Source: Ignavibacteria bacterium (GTDB taxonomy: Bacteria > Bacteroidota > Ignavibacteria > Kapaibacteriales > Kapaibacteriaceae). Taken from it: a stretch of DNA of 64,000 bases. Position numbers and translations under genes: made by a program. Below are positions 9,083 through 17,872 of the stretch, one piece after another. Under the pieces are notes generated by a model, which worked only from the letters and a program-made list of their open reading frames with translations, made no database searches and had not been told where the DNA came from. Numbering within the stretch: the stretch's first letter is position 1; every line of letters begins with the position of its first letter. The DNA lies in contig JACPPD010000010.1 in NCBI GenBank assembly GCA_016191145.1, forward strand, positions 62,001 to 126,000. The letters are read 5' to 3'.

Positions 9083-11260
9083 ATGTCGTTTCGGATTCTT
9101 AGTGCAGTTGTATGCTGCGTTGTTGTTTTGTTACTGCATTCCCCGCAAACGTTGGCGCAGGAAACACGCAAGGACCCTGCCACGGGAAGGACGTATCACC
9201 TTCAGTATTTCATCGGTTTGTATACCGGGCTGGGGATCAATCTGCATACTGCAGGCTTTGGCCAACTGCCGGGTTTCCCGTCGTGCTGCATTGAATACAA
9301 GGACAACACTTCGTTAAGTCCTGTGTTTGATGCTTTGATTGAAGTTCCCATCATGCATGACCTTCGAATCCAGGGACGATTAGGATATACCGGGTTAGGG
9401 GGCTTGTTATCAACGCAGCAGGTAATCGGGAACGAACCTGTAATTGATGATGGTCCCGTGCCTACTGCAACTCGCAGAGATGTTATTGTAGAACATACGC
9501 TCGATGCCGCACTCCCCATGGTTGTTTTAGAGCCAACCATTGGATACCGATTTCTGGACTTCTTTTGGCTTAATGCCGGTTTGCGAGGCGGTTATGTGTT
9601 TTCCTCAACGTTTATTCAGGCGGAGCGCTTGTTCTCTCCAGAAGGATATACTTTTACGGACGGATCAACTGTGCGCAACCAAGCAAGCGGAGACATTCCC
9701 GGCGCAGTTCCATTTCAGGTTCATGGCGTGCTGGGACTTGGATACGAACTACTAACAAAATCTAGAATATCTCTTGTTCCCGAAGTGCGGTACTACTTTC
9801 CGTTTACAAAAATCGCGTCGGTAGACTGGCTGGTACAGTCGTTCCAATTGGGTGTTTCGGTTCGCTATGGGATATATTCTCCAAGCGATCCAGTCGTCAT
9901 TCGGGATACGGTGTTTATCCGCGACACAACGGTTGTTGCTAAACCGAATCTAAAAAATGATAATATCTTTCTGAGCCGCTCAGAATCGGCCCAGGAGTCC
10001 CGAGACGAGGGTGACAAACGCTTTACTACCGTCACAATTACTGAGCATTATATCCGTGAAACTCCACGACCGTTTAAACCAGATGTTGGCTTGAAGTTTA
10101 TTGCTCTCGCCGACGATGGCACTGCGATGCCTGCCGATTCTGTACGTGTAGAAGAACTCGATGTGATTGAAAATTATCCACTGCTACCACAGATATTCTT
10201 TGCTCATAATTCTTCTTCTCTCGATTCATCTCGCCAAATCACGCTGGATCGCAGCCAGGCGCAGGATTTCCGGACAATGGATCTTACGCGAGATCAGATT
10301 GATGTATACAGAAATATTCTCAACGTTGTGGGCTACCGACTCCAAAAGAATCCATCGGCCTCAGTAACGATAACAGGATGCATCGACAATCTGGATGAAG
10401 AGAAGAATAACAAGGAACTCGCCAGACAAAGAGCGGAAACAGTGAAGGACTATCTCGTTACTGTTTGGGGAATTGAAGGTGAACGCCTTAAAGTTGTTTC
10501 GCGTGGATTGCCTCAAAATCCGGCAAACCCGGCAATGCCAGACGGGCAGCAGGAGAACCGCAGGGTGGAATTGTCGTCAGATGATAATGCCCTGTTTGAA
10601 CCGGTTGAATTTCGCGACAGAGATTTAACTGTCTCTCCCAGAGTGTTTAACCTTCACCCGACAATTACTAACGGCGAAGACATCAGCGCGTGGGATGCAT
10701 CGATACACCAAGAATCAAATGTCTTGCTCACGTCGTCTGGTTCGGGGCAGCCAACAGATGTCCGATGGAATGCAGATACAAACGGATCCAAGCCTAAAAC
10801 AGCTAAACCTGTTATTGGCACATTGGTTGTAAAAAATGAACTTGGACAGTCATACTCGTCATCAGACACGTTGAACGTCGACTACGTAACTCTGCAATTG
10901 ATGAAATCCCGTGAGGAGGGTGGTAAACTTGTCGAACGTTATTCACTCATTGTTTTTGAATTCAACAGCGCTCACTTAAACCCGGCAAACGAGCGTGTTT
11001 TGGAACGAGTAAAACAAAGAATACGACCAGAGTCAAAAGTTAAAATCGTTGGATTTGCAGACCGCCAGGGCAACCCAGACTATAACAGATCTCTGGCGCA
11101 GCGCAGATGCGAAGAGGCGCAAAGAGTACTTGGCCTTTCTGATGACAGAGTAACCATTGAACCCGTTGGAAGCGATCGGCTCATTTTTGATAACGATTAT
11201 CCGGAAGGTCGTTCCTACTCGCGGACAGTACACATTGAGATTGAAACACCGCTTCGATGA
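9083..11260 (+). CDS. Outer-membrane protein with N-terminal barrel and two OmpA-like domains
   Basis: About 725 residues. The signal peptide is hydrophobic (SAVVCCVVVLLL) and ends LAQ. About 240 residues of beta-barrel-like sequence follow. Two OmpA-type peptidoglycan-binding modules are present: one near residues 370-510 (FFAHNSSSL ... ENRRVELS) and one at the C-terminus (FEFNSAHLNPANERVL ... GFADRQGNPDYNRSLAQRR). OmpA domains normally anchor the outer membrane to peptidoglycan; two in one chain is uncommon. The ATG at 9083 is chosen; an in-frame TTG at 9065 overlaps the previous stop (TTGA) and would add MKPVPN, which fits the 4-nt coupling seen elsewhere in this operon, so the start is uncertain. 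The stop overlaps the next ATG. Confidence 0.85.
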   Translation: MSFRILSAVVCCVVVLLLHSPQTLAQETRKDPATGRTYHLQYFIGLYTGLGINLHTAGFGQLPGFPSCCIEYKDNTSLSPVFDALIEVPIMHDLRIQGRLGYTGLGGLLSTQQVIGNEPVIDDGPVPTATRRDVIVEHTLDAALPMVVLEPTIGYRFLDFFWLNAGLRGGYVFSSTFIQAERLFSPEGYTFTDGSTVRNQASGDIPGAVPFQVHGVLGLGYELLTKSRISLVPEVRYYFPFTKIASVDWLVQSFQLGVSVRYGIYSPSDPVVIRDTVFIRDTTVVAKPNLKNDNIFLSRSESAQESRDEGDKRFTTVTITEHYIRETPRPFKPDVGLKFIALADDGTAMPADSVRVEELDVIENYPLLPQIFFAHNSSSLDSSRQITLDRSQAQDFRTMDLTRDQIDVYRNILNVVGYRLQKNPSASVTITGCIDNLDEEKNNKELARQRAETVKDYLVTVWGIEGERLKVVSRGLPQNPANPAMPDGQQENRRVELSSDDNALFEPVEFRDRDLTVSPRVFNLHPTITNGEDISAWDASIHQESNVLLTSSGSGQPTDVRWNADTNGSKPKTAKPVIGTLVVKNELGQSYSSSDTLNVDYVTLQLMKSREEGGKLVERYSLIVFEFNSAHLNPANERVLERVKQRIRPESKVKIVGFADRQGNPDYNRSLAQRRCEEAQRVLGLSDDRVTIEPVGSDRLIFDNDYPEGRSYSRTVHIEIETPLR

Positions 11261-12999
11261 AAAAGGCGACCGCTCTTCTCATCATCATCGTAACCGTTCT
11301 TTTCGCTTGCACAAAACAGGGTTCAGTCGAAGGATCGCTCAGGCCAGCCCTCGGTGGTAAGTATTACGGTGGGATTTATCGTACCAATGAAGTTGGTGAG
11401 CTCAGCTCGATGGATCCGCCTAGAATTAACGACGTTACTTCGTCGCATATTGCTCTCAATATTTACGATAACCTTTTGGCATTCGATGCCAACCTTGATC
11501 TGCAGCCGGAACTGGCACGAGAATGGGAAATCTCAGCCGATGGAATGAGATACACTTATCACCTGCGTACAGATGTGTTCTTCCACGACAATCCGTGCTT
11601 TCCCAATAGTAAGGGGCGAAGGCTTGTTGCTGCCGACGTGCTGTACTCGCTTACACGCGTTTGCGATGCACGTATAGGCACAAAGAGTTCGGCATACTTT
11701 GTTGGTAAGGTAAAGGGCGCTGCGCAATACTTCGAAGCCACTCGTGTTGCATTCGAAAGTGGCAGCGAGCCCTCCATAAAAGGTGTCGAGGGCTTAGTTG
11801 TTGTAAATGATTCAACGTTTGTAATTGAACTCAGTCAGCCGTTCGCCCCCTTCGAAAATTATGTCGCTCTTTCATCGATGGGAATCTATCCGCGCGAGGC
11901 TGTGACAATGTATGGGAAGGATTTTTCGGAGCATCCCGTTGGGACGGGACCGTTTTCCTTTGTTCAGTGGATACCAGATAGGTTGCTTGTGCTCCGAAGA
12001 AACCCAAAGTATTGGAAATTTGATTCTGCCGGAAATCACCTTCCGTTACTCGATGGAGTACGTTTTTCTTTTATTAAAGACGACAAGCTCCAACTGCTGG
12101 AGTTTACTGCGGGCAAGCTCGAAGAGTCGTATCGGATAGCCAACGAATTCTTTGGCGACATTGTTGATGAGAACAAGAAGCCCAAGGGTAAATACAGGAA
12201 ATTTACATTACTGCATGTCCCGGCATTGTCTACGCAATACTATGGATTTTTAACAATCGATCCTCTATTCAAGGACAAGCGTATTCGGCAGGCTTTCAAT
12301 ATGGCCGTCGACCGACGCCGCATCATTAGGTATGTGCTGCGAGGTCAGGCAGCAGGACCCGCCGAGCATGGCCTCGTGCCATCGTCGATGCCTAATTATC
12401 CGTACGATTCGGTCAGAGGATATCAATACAATCCAGAAAAAGCTCGCCAGCTGCTGGCCGAGGCAGGATATCCCGATGGCCGCGGCTTTCCGTCGATAAC
12501 CCTTCAACTGAATGCTGGCGGTGGACGCAACGTATCAATAGCGGAAGCAATCCAGAGCATGCTAAAGGAAGTCCTGAATATCGATTGCAAACTCCTTCAG
12601 GTTGAATTTGCGCAGCATCTGGAATCAATTGATGGAGGTCATGCTCCGTTTTACAGACTTGGCTGGATTGCAGATTATCCCGACCCCGAATCCTTTCTTA
12701 ACCTTTTTTACGGTAAGCTTGTTCCTAAGCATGGCGGTATCAGTCCGATTAATTCCGTCAGGTATATGAACCCCCGGTTCGACGAAGTATTCGAACGTGC
12801 AATCGTAACAACAGTCCGGACCGAACGGATGAATCTTTACAGAGAGGCCGAACAAATTGCTATTGATGATGCACCGATGTTGCTGATTATTCACGACGAA
12901 GACTACCGTTTCGTACAACCGTACGTTAGAGACTACCCCAATAATGCAATGGATCAGTTGAAACTGCATGCCGTGTGGTTCGACAAAACGCCTGATTGA
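11257..12999 (+). CDS. Oligopeptide-type ABC transporter substrate-binding lipoprotein (SBP family 5)
   Basis: A 580-residue lipoprotein: the signal peptide ends in the lipobox LFAC, giving an acylated Cys near residue 18. The body has the family 5 extracellular solute-binding pattern (SSMDPPRINDVTSSHIALNIYD, LAREWEISADGMRYTYHLR, HPVGTGPFSFVQW, RIRQAFNMAVDRRRIIRYVL, YNPEKARQLLAEAGYPDG). It should bind peptides, or related ligands such as nickel chelates, in the periplasm. It is the last gene of the coupled plus-strand unit and overlaps the OmpA gene by 4 nt. No ABC permease or ATPase of the matching type is nearby, so its transporter partner is elsewhere or it has another role. Confidence 0.9.
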   Translation: MKKATALLIIIVTVLFACTKQGSVEGSLRPALGGKYYGGIYRTNEVGELSSMDPPRINDVTSSHIALNIYDNLLAFDANLDLQPELAREWEISADGMRYTYHLRTDVFFHDNPCFPNSKGRRLVAADVLYSLTRVCDARIGTKSSAYFVGKVKGAAQYFEATRVAFESGSEPSIKGVEGLVVVNDSTFVIELSQPFAPFENYVALSSMGIYPREAVTMYGKDFSEHPVGTGPFSFVQWIPDRLLVLRRNPKYWKFDSAGNHLPLLDGVRFSFIKDDKLQLLEFTAGKLEESYRIANEFFGDIVDENKKPKGKYRKFTLLHVPALSTQYYGFLTIDPLFKDKRIRQAFNMAVDRRRIIRYVLRGQAAGPAEHGLVPSSMPNYPYDSVRGYQYNPEKARQLLAEAGYPDGRGFPSITLQLNAGGGRNVSIAEAIQSMLKEVLNIDCKLLQVEFAQHLESIDGGHAPFYRLGWIADYPDPESFLNLFYGKLVPKHGGISPINSVRYMNPRFDEVFERAIVTTVRTERMNLYREAEQIAIDDAPMLLIIHDEDYRFVQPYVRDYPNNAMDQLKLHAVWFDKTPD

Positions 13000-13024
13000 G
13001 CGTCTGCCAATTAGAGGCAGACGC
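13000..13024 (+). terminator. Stem-loop after the 2490-12999 operon
   Basis: A perfect 9-bp stem (GCGTCTGCC / GGCAGACGC) with a 7-nt loop begins immediately after the stop codon. It lacks a long T-run (CTGTGTCCTT follows). It also lies downstream of dinB on the other strand, so it may act in both directions. Confidence 0.6.
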
Positions 13025-13100
13025 CTGTGTCCTTACTCGGTGTGTTTGTTGTCTGGCCCGACGGAGCAATTAATCCATCTTTGAATAAACCGCTACACGG

Positions 13101-14318
13101 TCAATCATCTTTTTCGATATCAGGGATGTGACTGAACGCAATTCTCAGGGGCGAAGAATTCAACGCATTCCATGCAGTACCAACGTATACAGTGTTTTTA
13201 CCGTATTTGGAATTTAATTTATCTAGATAGTTATTGAGTTTGTCCCTTGCAGGACCAGTGTTTTCAAACATTGGGAGAGTAAGCGATTCTAGCTGGTGAA
13301 GTTTCGTAAGCTCAACTGCTACCTTCAGTGGTGTTGCGTCGAGGTACGGGCGTTCACCCAGCACCTTGCTGAGAACGGCCGTCAGCTGAATCGAATCTTG
13401 AGTCGGTGTTATTTCAACATCGTGTTTCCACTTGAATCCCTCGCGGAACGAGATTTTAATTGCAATATGTCCGGTTACCAATCCATTCGTTCTCATTCGT
13501 GTAGCTGCCTTTTGCAGCAATCGGTGCATCACGCCGTCAGCCCCCTGCCGAGAACGCAAATCAGGAGCGAGCACATGTGAATGGCTAATGCTTGATGTAT
13601 GAGTTTCGAGAAAAGGCACATGTTCTCCACGCAACCGACGCCACATGCGTTCGCCTTCGATGCTGCCCCACACTGCCCGCAATTGTTCAACTGATGCAGC
13701 GCACAAAGCCTTTACTGAATAGATGCCATGCTTAAACAACCTGTTATACATTCGCGGACCAATGCCAACGAGATCGCGTAATTCCAGCGTGAACAGAACG
13801 TCGGGAAGTTGATCAAGTTCAATGACTACCAGGCCGTCAGGTTTTTTCATGTCCGACGCTGTTTTGGCGAGAAAATCGTTTGGCGCGATACCAATGCTGC
13901 AACGCAATTCAGATCCGATACGTTCTGCAATTGCTGCTTTAACCTTCTTTGCAATTGCAACTGCATTCTCCCGATTGCACATGCTGCCGACTAACGAGCA
14001 TGCCATTTCGTCGATGCTCATCACGTGGTCGACGTGTATTACAGATTCAACAACCTCTACTAAGCGATGATGGTATTCGACATATACGCGGTGTTGAGCC
14101 TGCACAAGGACGAGATCCGGGCATAACCTCTTAGCCTCTGCAATGAGAGTTCCCGTCTGAACACCGTATCTCTTTGCCTCATACGAAGCAGCAATTGCAC
14201 TTGTAGTATCGGTCGCAACAGGGACTACAGCAATCGGTTTACCGCGCAGTTCCGGATGTATCTGTTGCTCGACTGACGCGAAGTAAGAATTAAAGTCTAT
14301 GAAAAGGGAGTGCAGCAT
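13101..14318 (-). CDS. dinB: Y-family translesion DNA polymerase (DinB/Pol IV type)
   Basis: A 405-residue error-prone polymerase. The palm domain has the metal-binding Asp in LFIDFNSYFASVEQQ (residue 8) and the second acidic pair in SIDEM (near residue 104), so it should be active, unlike ImuB proteins. A helix-hairpin-helix thumb region follows (LVGIGPRMYNRLFKHGI), then the little-finger domain. The wording FIDFNSYF instead of the usual HVDMDAFF sets it apart from classical DinB; a UmuC-like or distinct Y-family branch is possible. It is divergent from feoA. No lexA or umuD partner is nearby. Confidence 0.85.
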   Translation of the reverse strand: MLHSLFIDFNSYFASVEQQIHPELRGKPIAVVPVATDTTSAIAASYEAKRYGVQTGTLIAEAKRLCPDLVLVQAQHRVYVEYHHRLVEVVESVIHVDHVMSIDEMACSLVGSMCNRENAVAIAKKVKAAIAERIGSELRCSIGIAPNDFLAKTASDMKKPDGLVVIELDQLPDVLFTLELRDLVGIGPRMYNRLFKHGIYSVKALCAASVEQLRAVWGSIEGERMWRRLRGEHVPFLETHTSSISHSHVLAPDLRSRQGADGVMHRLLQKAATRMRTNGLVTGHIAIKISFREGFKWKHDVEITPTQDSIQLTAVLSKVLGERPYLDATPLKVAVELTKLHQLESLTLPMFENTGPARDKLNNYLDKLNSKYGKNTVYVGTAWNALNSSPLRIAFSHIPDIEKDD

Positions 14319-14338
14319 AGTTGGGTGCGAAAATTGCG

Positions 14339-14346
14339 TATCTTTG
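14339..14346 (+). promoter_or_regulatory. TAnnTTTG promoter box upstream of feoAB
   Basis: TATCTTTG fits the Bacteroidota -7 consensus exactly, in the gap between divergent dinB and feoA, 26 nt before the feoA ATG. A TTG at 14321 is a possible -33 element with somewhat short spacing. Confidence 0.5.
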
Positions 14347-14372
14347 TATTTAGATCAAATCCAAACAAGAAC

Positions 14373-14603
14373 ATGCTTCAGCGCCTGGAAAATGTATCGA
14401 TCGGAATACCCTGTAAGGTTGTTTCGATGAGAGGGGAAGATAATACGATTCAACGAGTTAAAGAACTGGGAATGATGGCTGGATCTGTGGTGACGGTGGT
14501 TCGGAAAGCGCCATTCGGTGGCCCCATCGACGTTGAACTATTTAATACGCGAATTGCCATGCGAATGGGAGCAGACGTCGAGATCCTTGTTATGCCTGCA
14601 TGA
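14373..14603 (+). CDS. feoA: Ferrous iron transport protein A (FeoA, SH3-like)
   Basis: A 76-residue SH3-like protein that assists FeoB in Fe(II) uptake. The FeoA pattern is clear: VKELGMMAGSVVTVVRKAPFGGPIDVEL and RIAMRMGADVEILV. The ATG at 14373 gives the usual length of about 75 residues; a longer frame reaching back to 14310 would run into the start of dinB and pass over the promoter box. The TGA overlaps the feoB ATG (ATGA), so translation is coupled. Acts on the cytoplasmic side of the membrane. Confidence 0.92.
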   Translation: MLQRLENVSIGIPCKVVSMRGEDNTIQRVKELGMMAGSVVTVVRKAPFGGPIDVELFNTRIAMRMGADVEILVMPA

Positions 14604-16462
14604 AGCATCCTGTTATTGCAGTTGTTGGTACGCCTAATGTTGGAAAGTCGACGCTATTCAATGCATTGACAGGGCTACAACAGAGGGTCGGAAATTTTCC
14701 AGGCGTTACGATTGAGCCAATGATTGGCAGCGTGAGCTACGACAATCATCAGGTCACACTTATCGATTTGCCGGGAATCTACAGCCTGAATTCAACCAGC
14801 GAAGATGAAAGACTCAGCGTTGAAGTATTATCAGGTAATCATTCTTCGATAGATGTTCCCGATGCGATTCTGCTAGTGATGAATGCAGGCAACCCCCAGA
14901 AATGTCTTGCATTGTTCAGCGCTTTACAGTTTCTCGACATACCGATACTCATCGCAGCAACAATGATCGATGAGGTTAAGGCTAAGGGTGGTACGTTCGA
15001 CGACATTGGATTATCGCACGAATTACATGTTCAGGTTATTCCTGTTGTTGGTGTTAAGGGGCTTGGATTGGGCGACCTAAAGCACGCACTGGTGCAGATT
15101 CAAAAGCATGATGAAGCCCAGCGCTCCGTGAGAACGCCGATACATGTTGAAGAACGCTCCCCCGAAGATCGAATGATGTGGGCAACCGATGTGATGTCGA
15201 GATATGTTGTACATGGGAGTAAGGATAGCACTACAGAGAGAATCGATCGTGTTCTGCTCAATCCTCTTTGGGGATCAGTAGCATTTCTGATTGTGATGGC
15301 GTTGTTTTTTCAATCGATTTTCACGTGGGCACAGCCGGCCATGAGTGCGATTGAACATTTCATTGCATGGCTGCAGCAACTGACGGCAAATAATGTTCCT
15401 CAGTCACTGATGCGTTCGTTTTTAACAAAGGGTATCATTGCCGGCGTTGGTTCAGTAATTGTCTTTCTGCCGCAGATACTGATACTAAATTTTCTTATTA
15501 CCTTACTTGAAGAGTCGGGTTACCTTGCCCGCGCTGCTTTCCTCGTGGACAGATACATGGGGTTGTTCGGACTTCAGGGACGCAGTTTCATCCCTCTTCT
15601 TGGTTCGTTTTCCTGTGCCATACCTGGCATCATGGCAACACGCATTATTCCATCGTACCGCGACAGGCTCGTAACCATTATGGCTACTCCGCTGATGACG
15701 TGTTCAGCCCGTCTGCCTGTATATACTCTTCTCATCAGTGCAGTGGTGCCTGACCTAAGTCTCTATGGATTCATTTCGCTGCAAGGCATGGTTATGGCTC
15801 TGCTGTTTATTGCCGGAGCAGTGAGCGGTTTATTCATTGCTCTTGTGATGAAGCGAACTATGTTAAGGGGCGGAACAGTACCTTTCCTCATCGAATTTCC
15901 GCCATACAGGTTTCCTGCGTGGAAGAGTATCGGAATTACGATGGTAAATCGATCACGAGATTTTCTTACGACTGCAGGCACCATCATTCTTGCATTTTCA
16001 CTTATTCTGTGGGTATTAACGGAGCTTCCAAGGGCAGAGATTGTAAATAATGCAAGTGTTATCGAGACAGAACACAGACAGTTGGAGCAATCCTATGCAG
16101 CCGATATTGGCAGAGCGATACAGCCAATCTTTGCGCCACTTGGTTTCGATTGGAAGGTTACACTCGGAGTTTTGTCGTCCTATGCTGCGCGCGAGACATT
16201 TGTGAGTGCAATGGGGCAGATTTACGCTGCAGATGTTGCACACACAGACACTCCGCTACGTAACGTCCTCCACAACACGCTTCCGCTGGCAACTGGTTTG
16301 AGTATCCTGGCGTTCTATGTTTATGCTCTTCAATGTGTAAGCACCATGGCAATCATGAAACGTGAAACAGGATCGTGGAAATGGCCCGCATTGGCGTTTG
16401 CCATTACCTTCGTCCTGGCATATAGTGCATCATGGATAGTTTATACTGTCTTTTCGGCATAG
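14600..16462 (+). CDS. feoB: Ferrous iron transporter FeoB
   Basis: A 620-residue inner-membrane Fe(II) transporter with an N-terminal G domain. G1 is GTPNVGKS (10-17), the G2 Thr is T37 (GVTIE), and G3 is DLPG (56-59). The expected G4 NxxD guanine-recognition motif reads TMID (121-124), so the usual Asn is Thr. The membrane part has the two Gate repeats (VIVFLPQILILNFLITLLEESGYLARAAFLVDR; CAIPGIMATR) and a C-terminal core (SYAARETFVSAMGQIY). It is shorter than E. coli FeoB (about 770) but in the range of compact family members. No feoC is present. It ends 2 nt from the convergent mgtE stop. Confidence 0.95.
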   Translation: MKHPVIAVVGTPNVGKSTLFNALTGLQQRVGNFPGVTIEPMIGSVSYDNHQVTLIDLPGIYSLNSTSEDERLSVEVLSGNHSSIDVPDAILLVMNAGNPQKCLALFSALQFLDIPILIAATMIDEVKAKGGTFDDIGLSHELHVQVIPVVGVKGLGLGDLKHALVQIQKHDEAQRSVRTPIHVEERSPEDRMMWATDVMSRYVVHGSKDSTTERIDRVLLNPLWGSVAFLIVMALFFQSIFTWAQPAMSAIEHFIAWLQQLTANNVPQSLMRSFLTKGIIAGVGSVIVFLPQILILNFLITLLEESGYLARAAFLVDRYMGLFGLQGRSFIPLLGSFSCAIPGIMATRIIPSYRDRLVTIMATPLMTCSARLPVYTLLISAVVPDLSLYGFISLQGMVMALLFIAGAVSGLFIALVMKRTMLRGGTVPFLIEFPPYRFPAWKSIGITMVNRSRDFLTTAGTIILAFSLILWVLTELPRAEIVNNASVIETEHRQLEQSYAADIGRAIQPIFAPLGFDWKVTLGVLSSYAARETFVSAMGQIYAADVAHTDTPLRNVLHNTLPLATGLSILAFYVYALQCVSTMAIMKRETGSWKWPALAFAITFVLAYSASWIVYTVFSA

Positions 16463-16464
16463 TA

Positions 16465-17841
16465 TCAAAAAATGACGCCTGATAGAAGCAATGTGGCTAT
16501 TGTAAAATAAATTATTGTTCCAGTAACGTCAGAAAAGGTTGCAACGAAGGGAGCGCTGGAAGCAGCAGGGTCGAAGCCCAATTTCTTCATTACCAGAGGA
16601 AGCATGGAGCCGGCAACGGTTCCGGCAATAACGATAAACACGAGAGAGATAAAGACAACGTAGCCAATTAAAAATGTCGACGGACTATAAGAACCATCGA
16701 CCTTAGCCCAAACAATAATTCGGACAAACCCCAAGACACCCAGCATTATTCCCAGAATTGCTCCGATGAAGATTTCACGGCGCACAATGTGCCACCAATC
16801 GTTAAGTGTCACTTCTCCAAGGGCAAGCGCGCGAACAATAAGTGTTGCCGCCTGGGACCCGGAATTACCGCCATTGCTGATAATCATCGGCAGCAAAATC
16901 GCCAGTACAACGGCTCTATCAATGATGTTTTCAAATTTTGTTAGTGCGGCTGCTGTTAGAATTCCTCCAAAGAATAATACTATCAGCCACACTGCACGTT
17001 TTCGGATGATCTCAAGTATTGGTGCTGTCATGTATGGTTCGTCAAGGACTTCCACGGCGCCGAACCGCTGCATTTCTTCTGTTGCCTGCTCTTCGGCAAT
17101 ATCGAGGACGTCGTCGAGCGTAACAATTCCGAGCAGCTTCCCATCGCCGTCGATAACTGGCAGTGCAAACCTGTCGAGCCGCCTGAAAGCCTGGACGGCT
17201 TCTTCCTGATCATCTGTTGCGAGTAAGGCATCGACCTTGAAGTCCATCAAGGACTCAATAAACGACTCGGGTGCCGACAGGAGCAACTCGCGAATGTGAA
17301 TGTCGTCGACAAGCGTACCGTGCTCTGTTACATATAGATAATTCAGTGTTTCGGAATCTTTGCCGTATGTACGAATGTGGTCGAGAGCACGGCTGATGGT
17401 CCAGTGGCGTTTTACCACAACGTAATCAGGCGTCATGAGCCTGCCTACAGACTCAACGGGCCAATTCAACAGCGAGAGTGCTACGCCTCGTTCCTCAACA
17501 CTCAGATTGTTGATGAGCTCCTGTACAACATTTCCAGGCAGATCTTCGAACAGTTGTGTACGATCGTCGGGAGACATATCGTTGAGCAGAGTCGCCACCT
17601 CTTCTCTGGCCATGTCGTGCAACAGATTTTGTTGCGTGTCGAAATCGCAATACGAAAACGTATCGCTTGCAGCATTTTTGGAAAGCAACCTGAACACAAG
17701 AGCGCGGCTGGACTCCTGGAGGTCGGCCATTAGTTCAGCTAGATCGACAGGCGACCAATCCTCGAAGACTTCGCGAATAGTTGCAAAGTCGCGAGATTCA
17801 ATCAGCTCCTCAATTTCTGGTGCAATTAATTTTCCGTACAT
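16465..17841 (-). CDS. mgtE: Magnesium transporter MgtE
   Basis: A 458-residue Mg(II) channel. The order is an acidic N-domain with helical repeats (LAELMADLQESSRALVFRLL ... DDRTQLFEDLPGNVVQELIN), two CBS domains that sense cytosolic Mg (VGRLMTPDYVVVK; FRRLDRFALPVIDGDGKLLGIVTLDDVLD) and five C-terminal membrane helices with MIISNGGNSGSQAATLIVRALALGE, the conserved pore segment. Length and layout match the family. The gene follows the DUF2652 gene by 31 nt and may share its transcript. No separate Mg riboswitch is visible in that short gap. Confidence 0.95.
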   Translation of the reverse strand: MYGKLIAPEIEELIESRDFATIREVFEDWSPVDLAELMADLQESSRALVFRLLSKNAASDTFSYCDFDTQQNLLHDMAREEVATLLNDMSPDDRTQLFEDLPGNVVQELINNLSVEERGVALSLLNWPVESVGRLMTPDYVVVKRHWTISRALDHIRTYGKDSETLNYLYVTEHGTLVDDIHIRELLLSAPESFIESLMDFKVDALLATDDQEEAVQAFRRLDRFALPVIDGDGKLLGIVTLDDVLDIAEEQATEEMQRFGAVEVLDEPYMTAPILEIIRKRAVWLIVLFFGGILTAAALTKFENIIDRAVVLAILLPMIISNGGNSGSQAATLIVRALALGEVTLNDWWHIVRREIFIGAILGIMLGVLGFVRIIVWAKVDGSYSPSTFLIGYVVFISLVFIVIAGTVAGSMLPLVMKKLGFDPAASSAPFVATFSDVTGTIIYFTIATLLLSGVIF

Positions 17842-17872
17842 GGGGCGAATGTACGCAAGGACGCGTTAGAAG

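Noticed and set aside
14310-14372. Longer start for feoA
   Set aside because: It would overlap the dinB start and read through the TAnnTTTG promoter box; the 76-residue form is the normal FeoA length.
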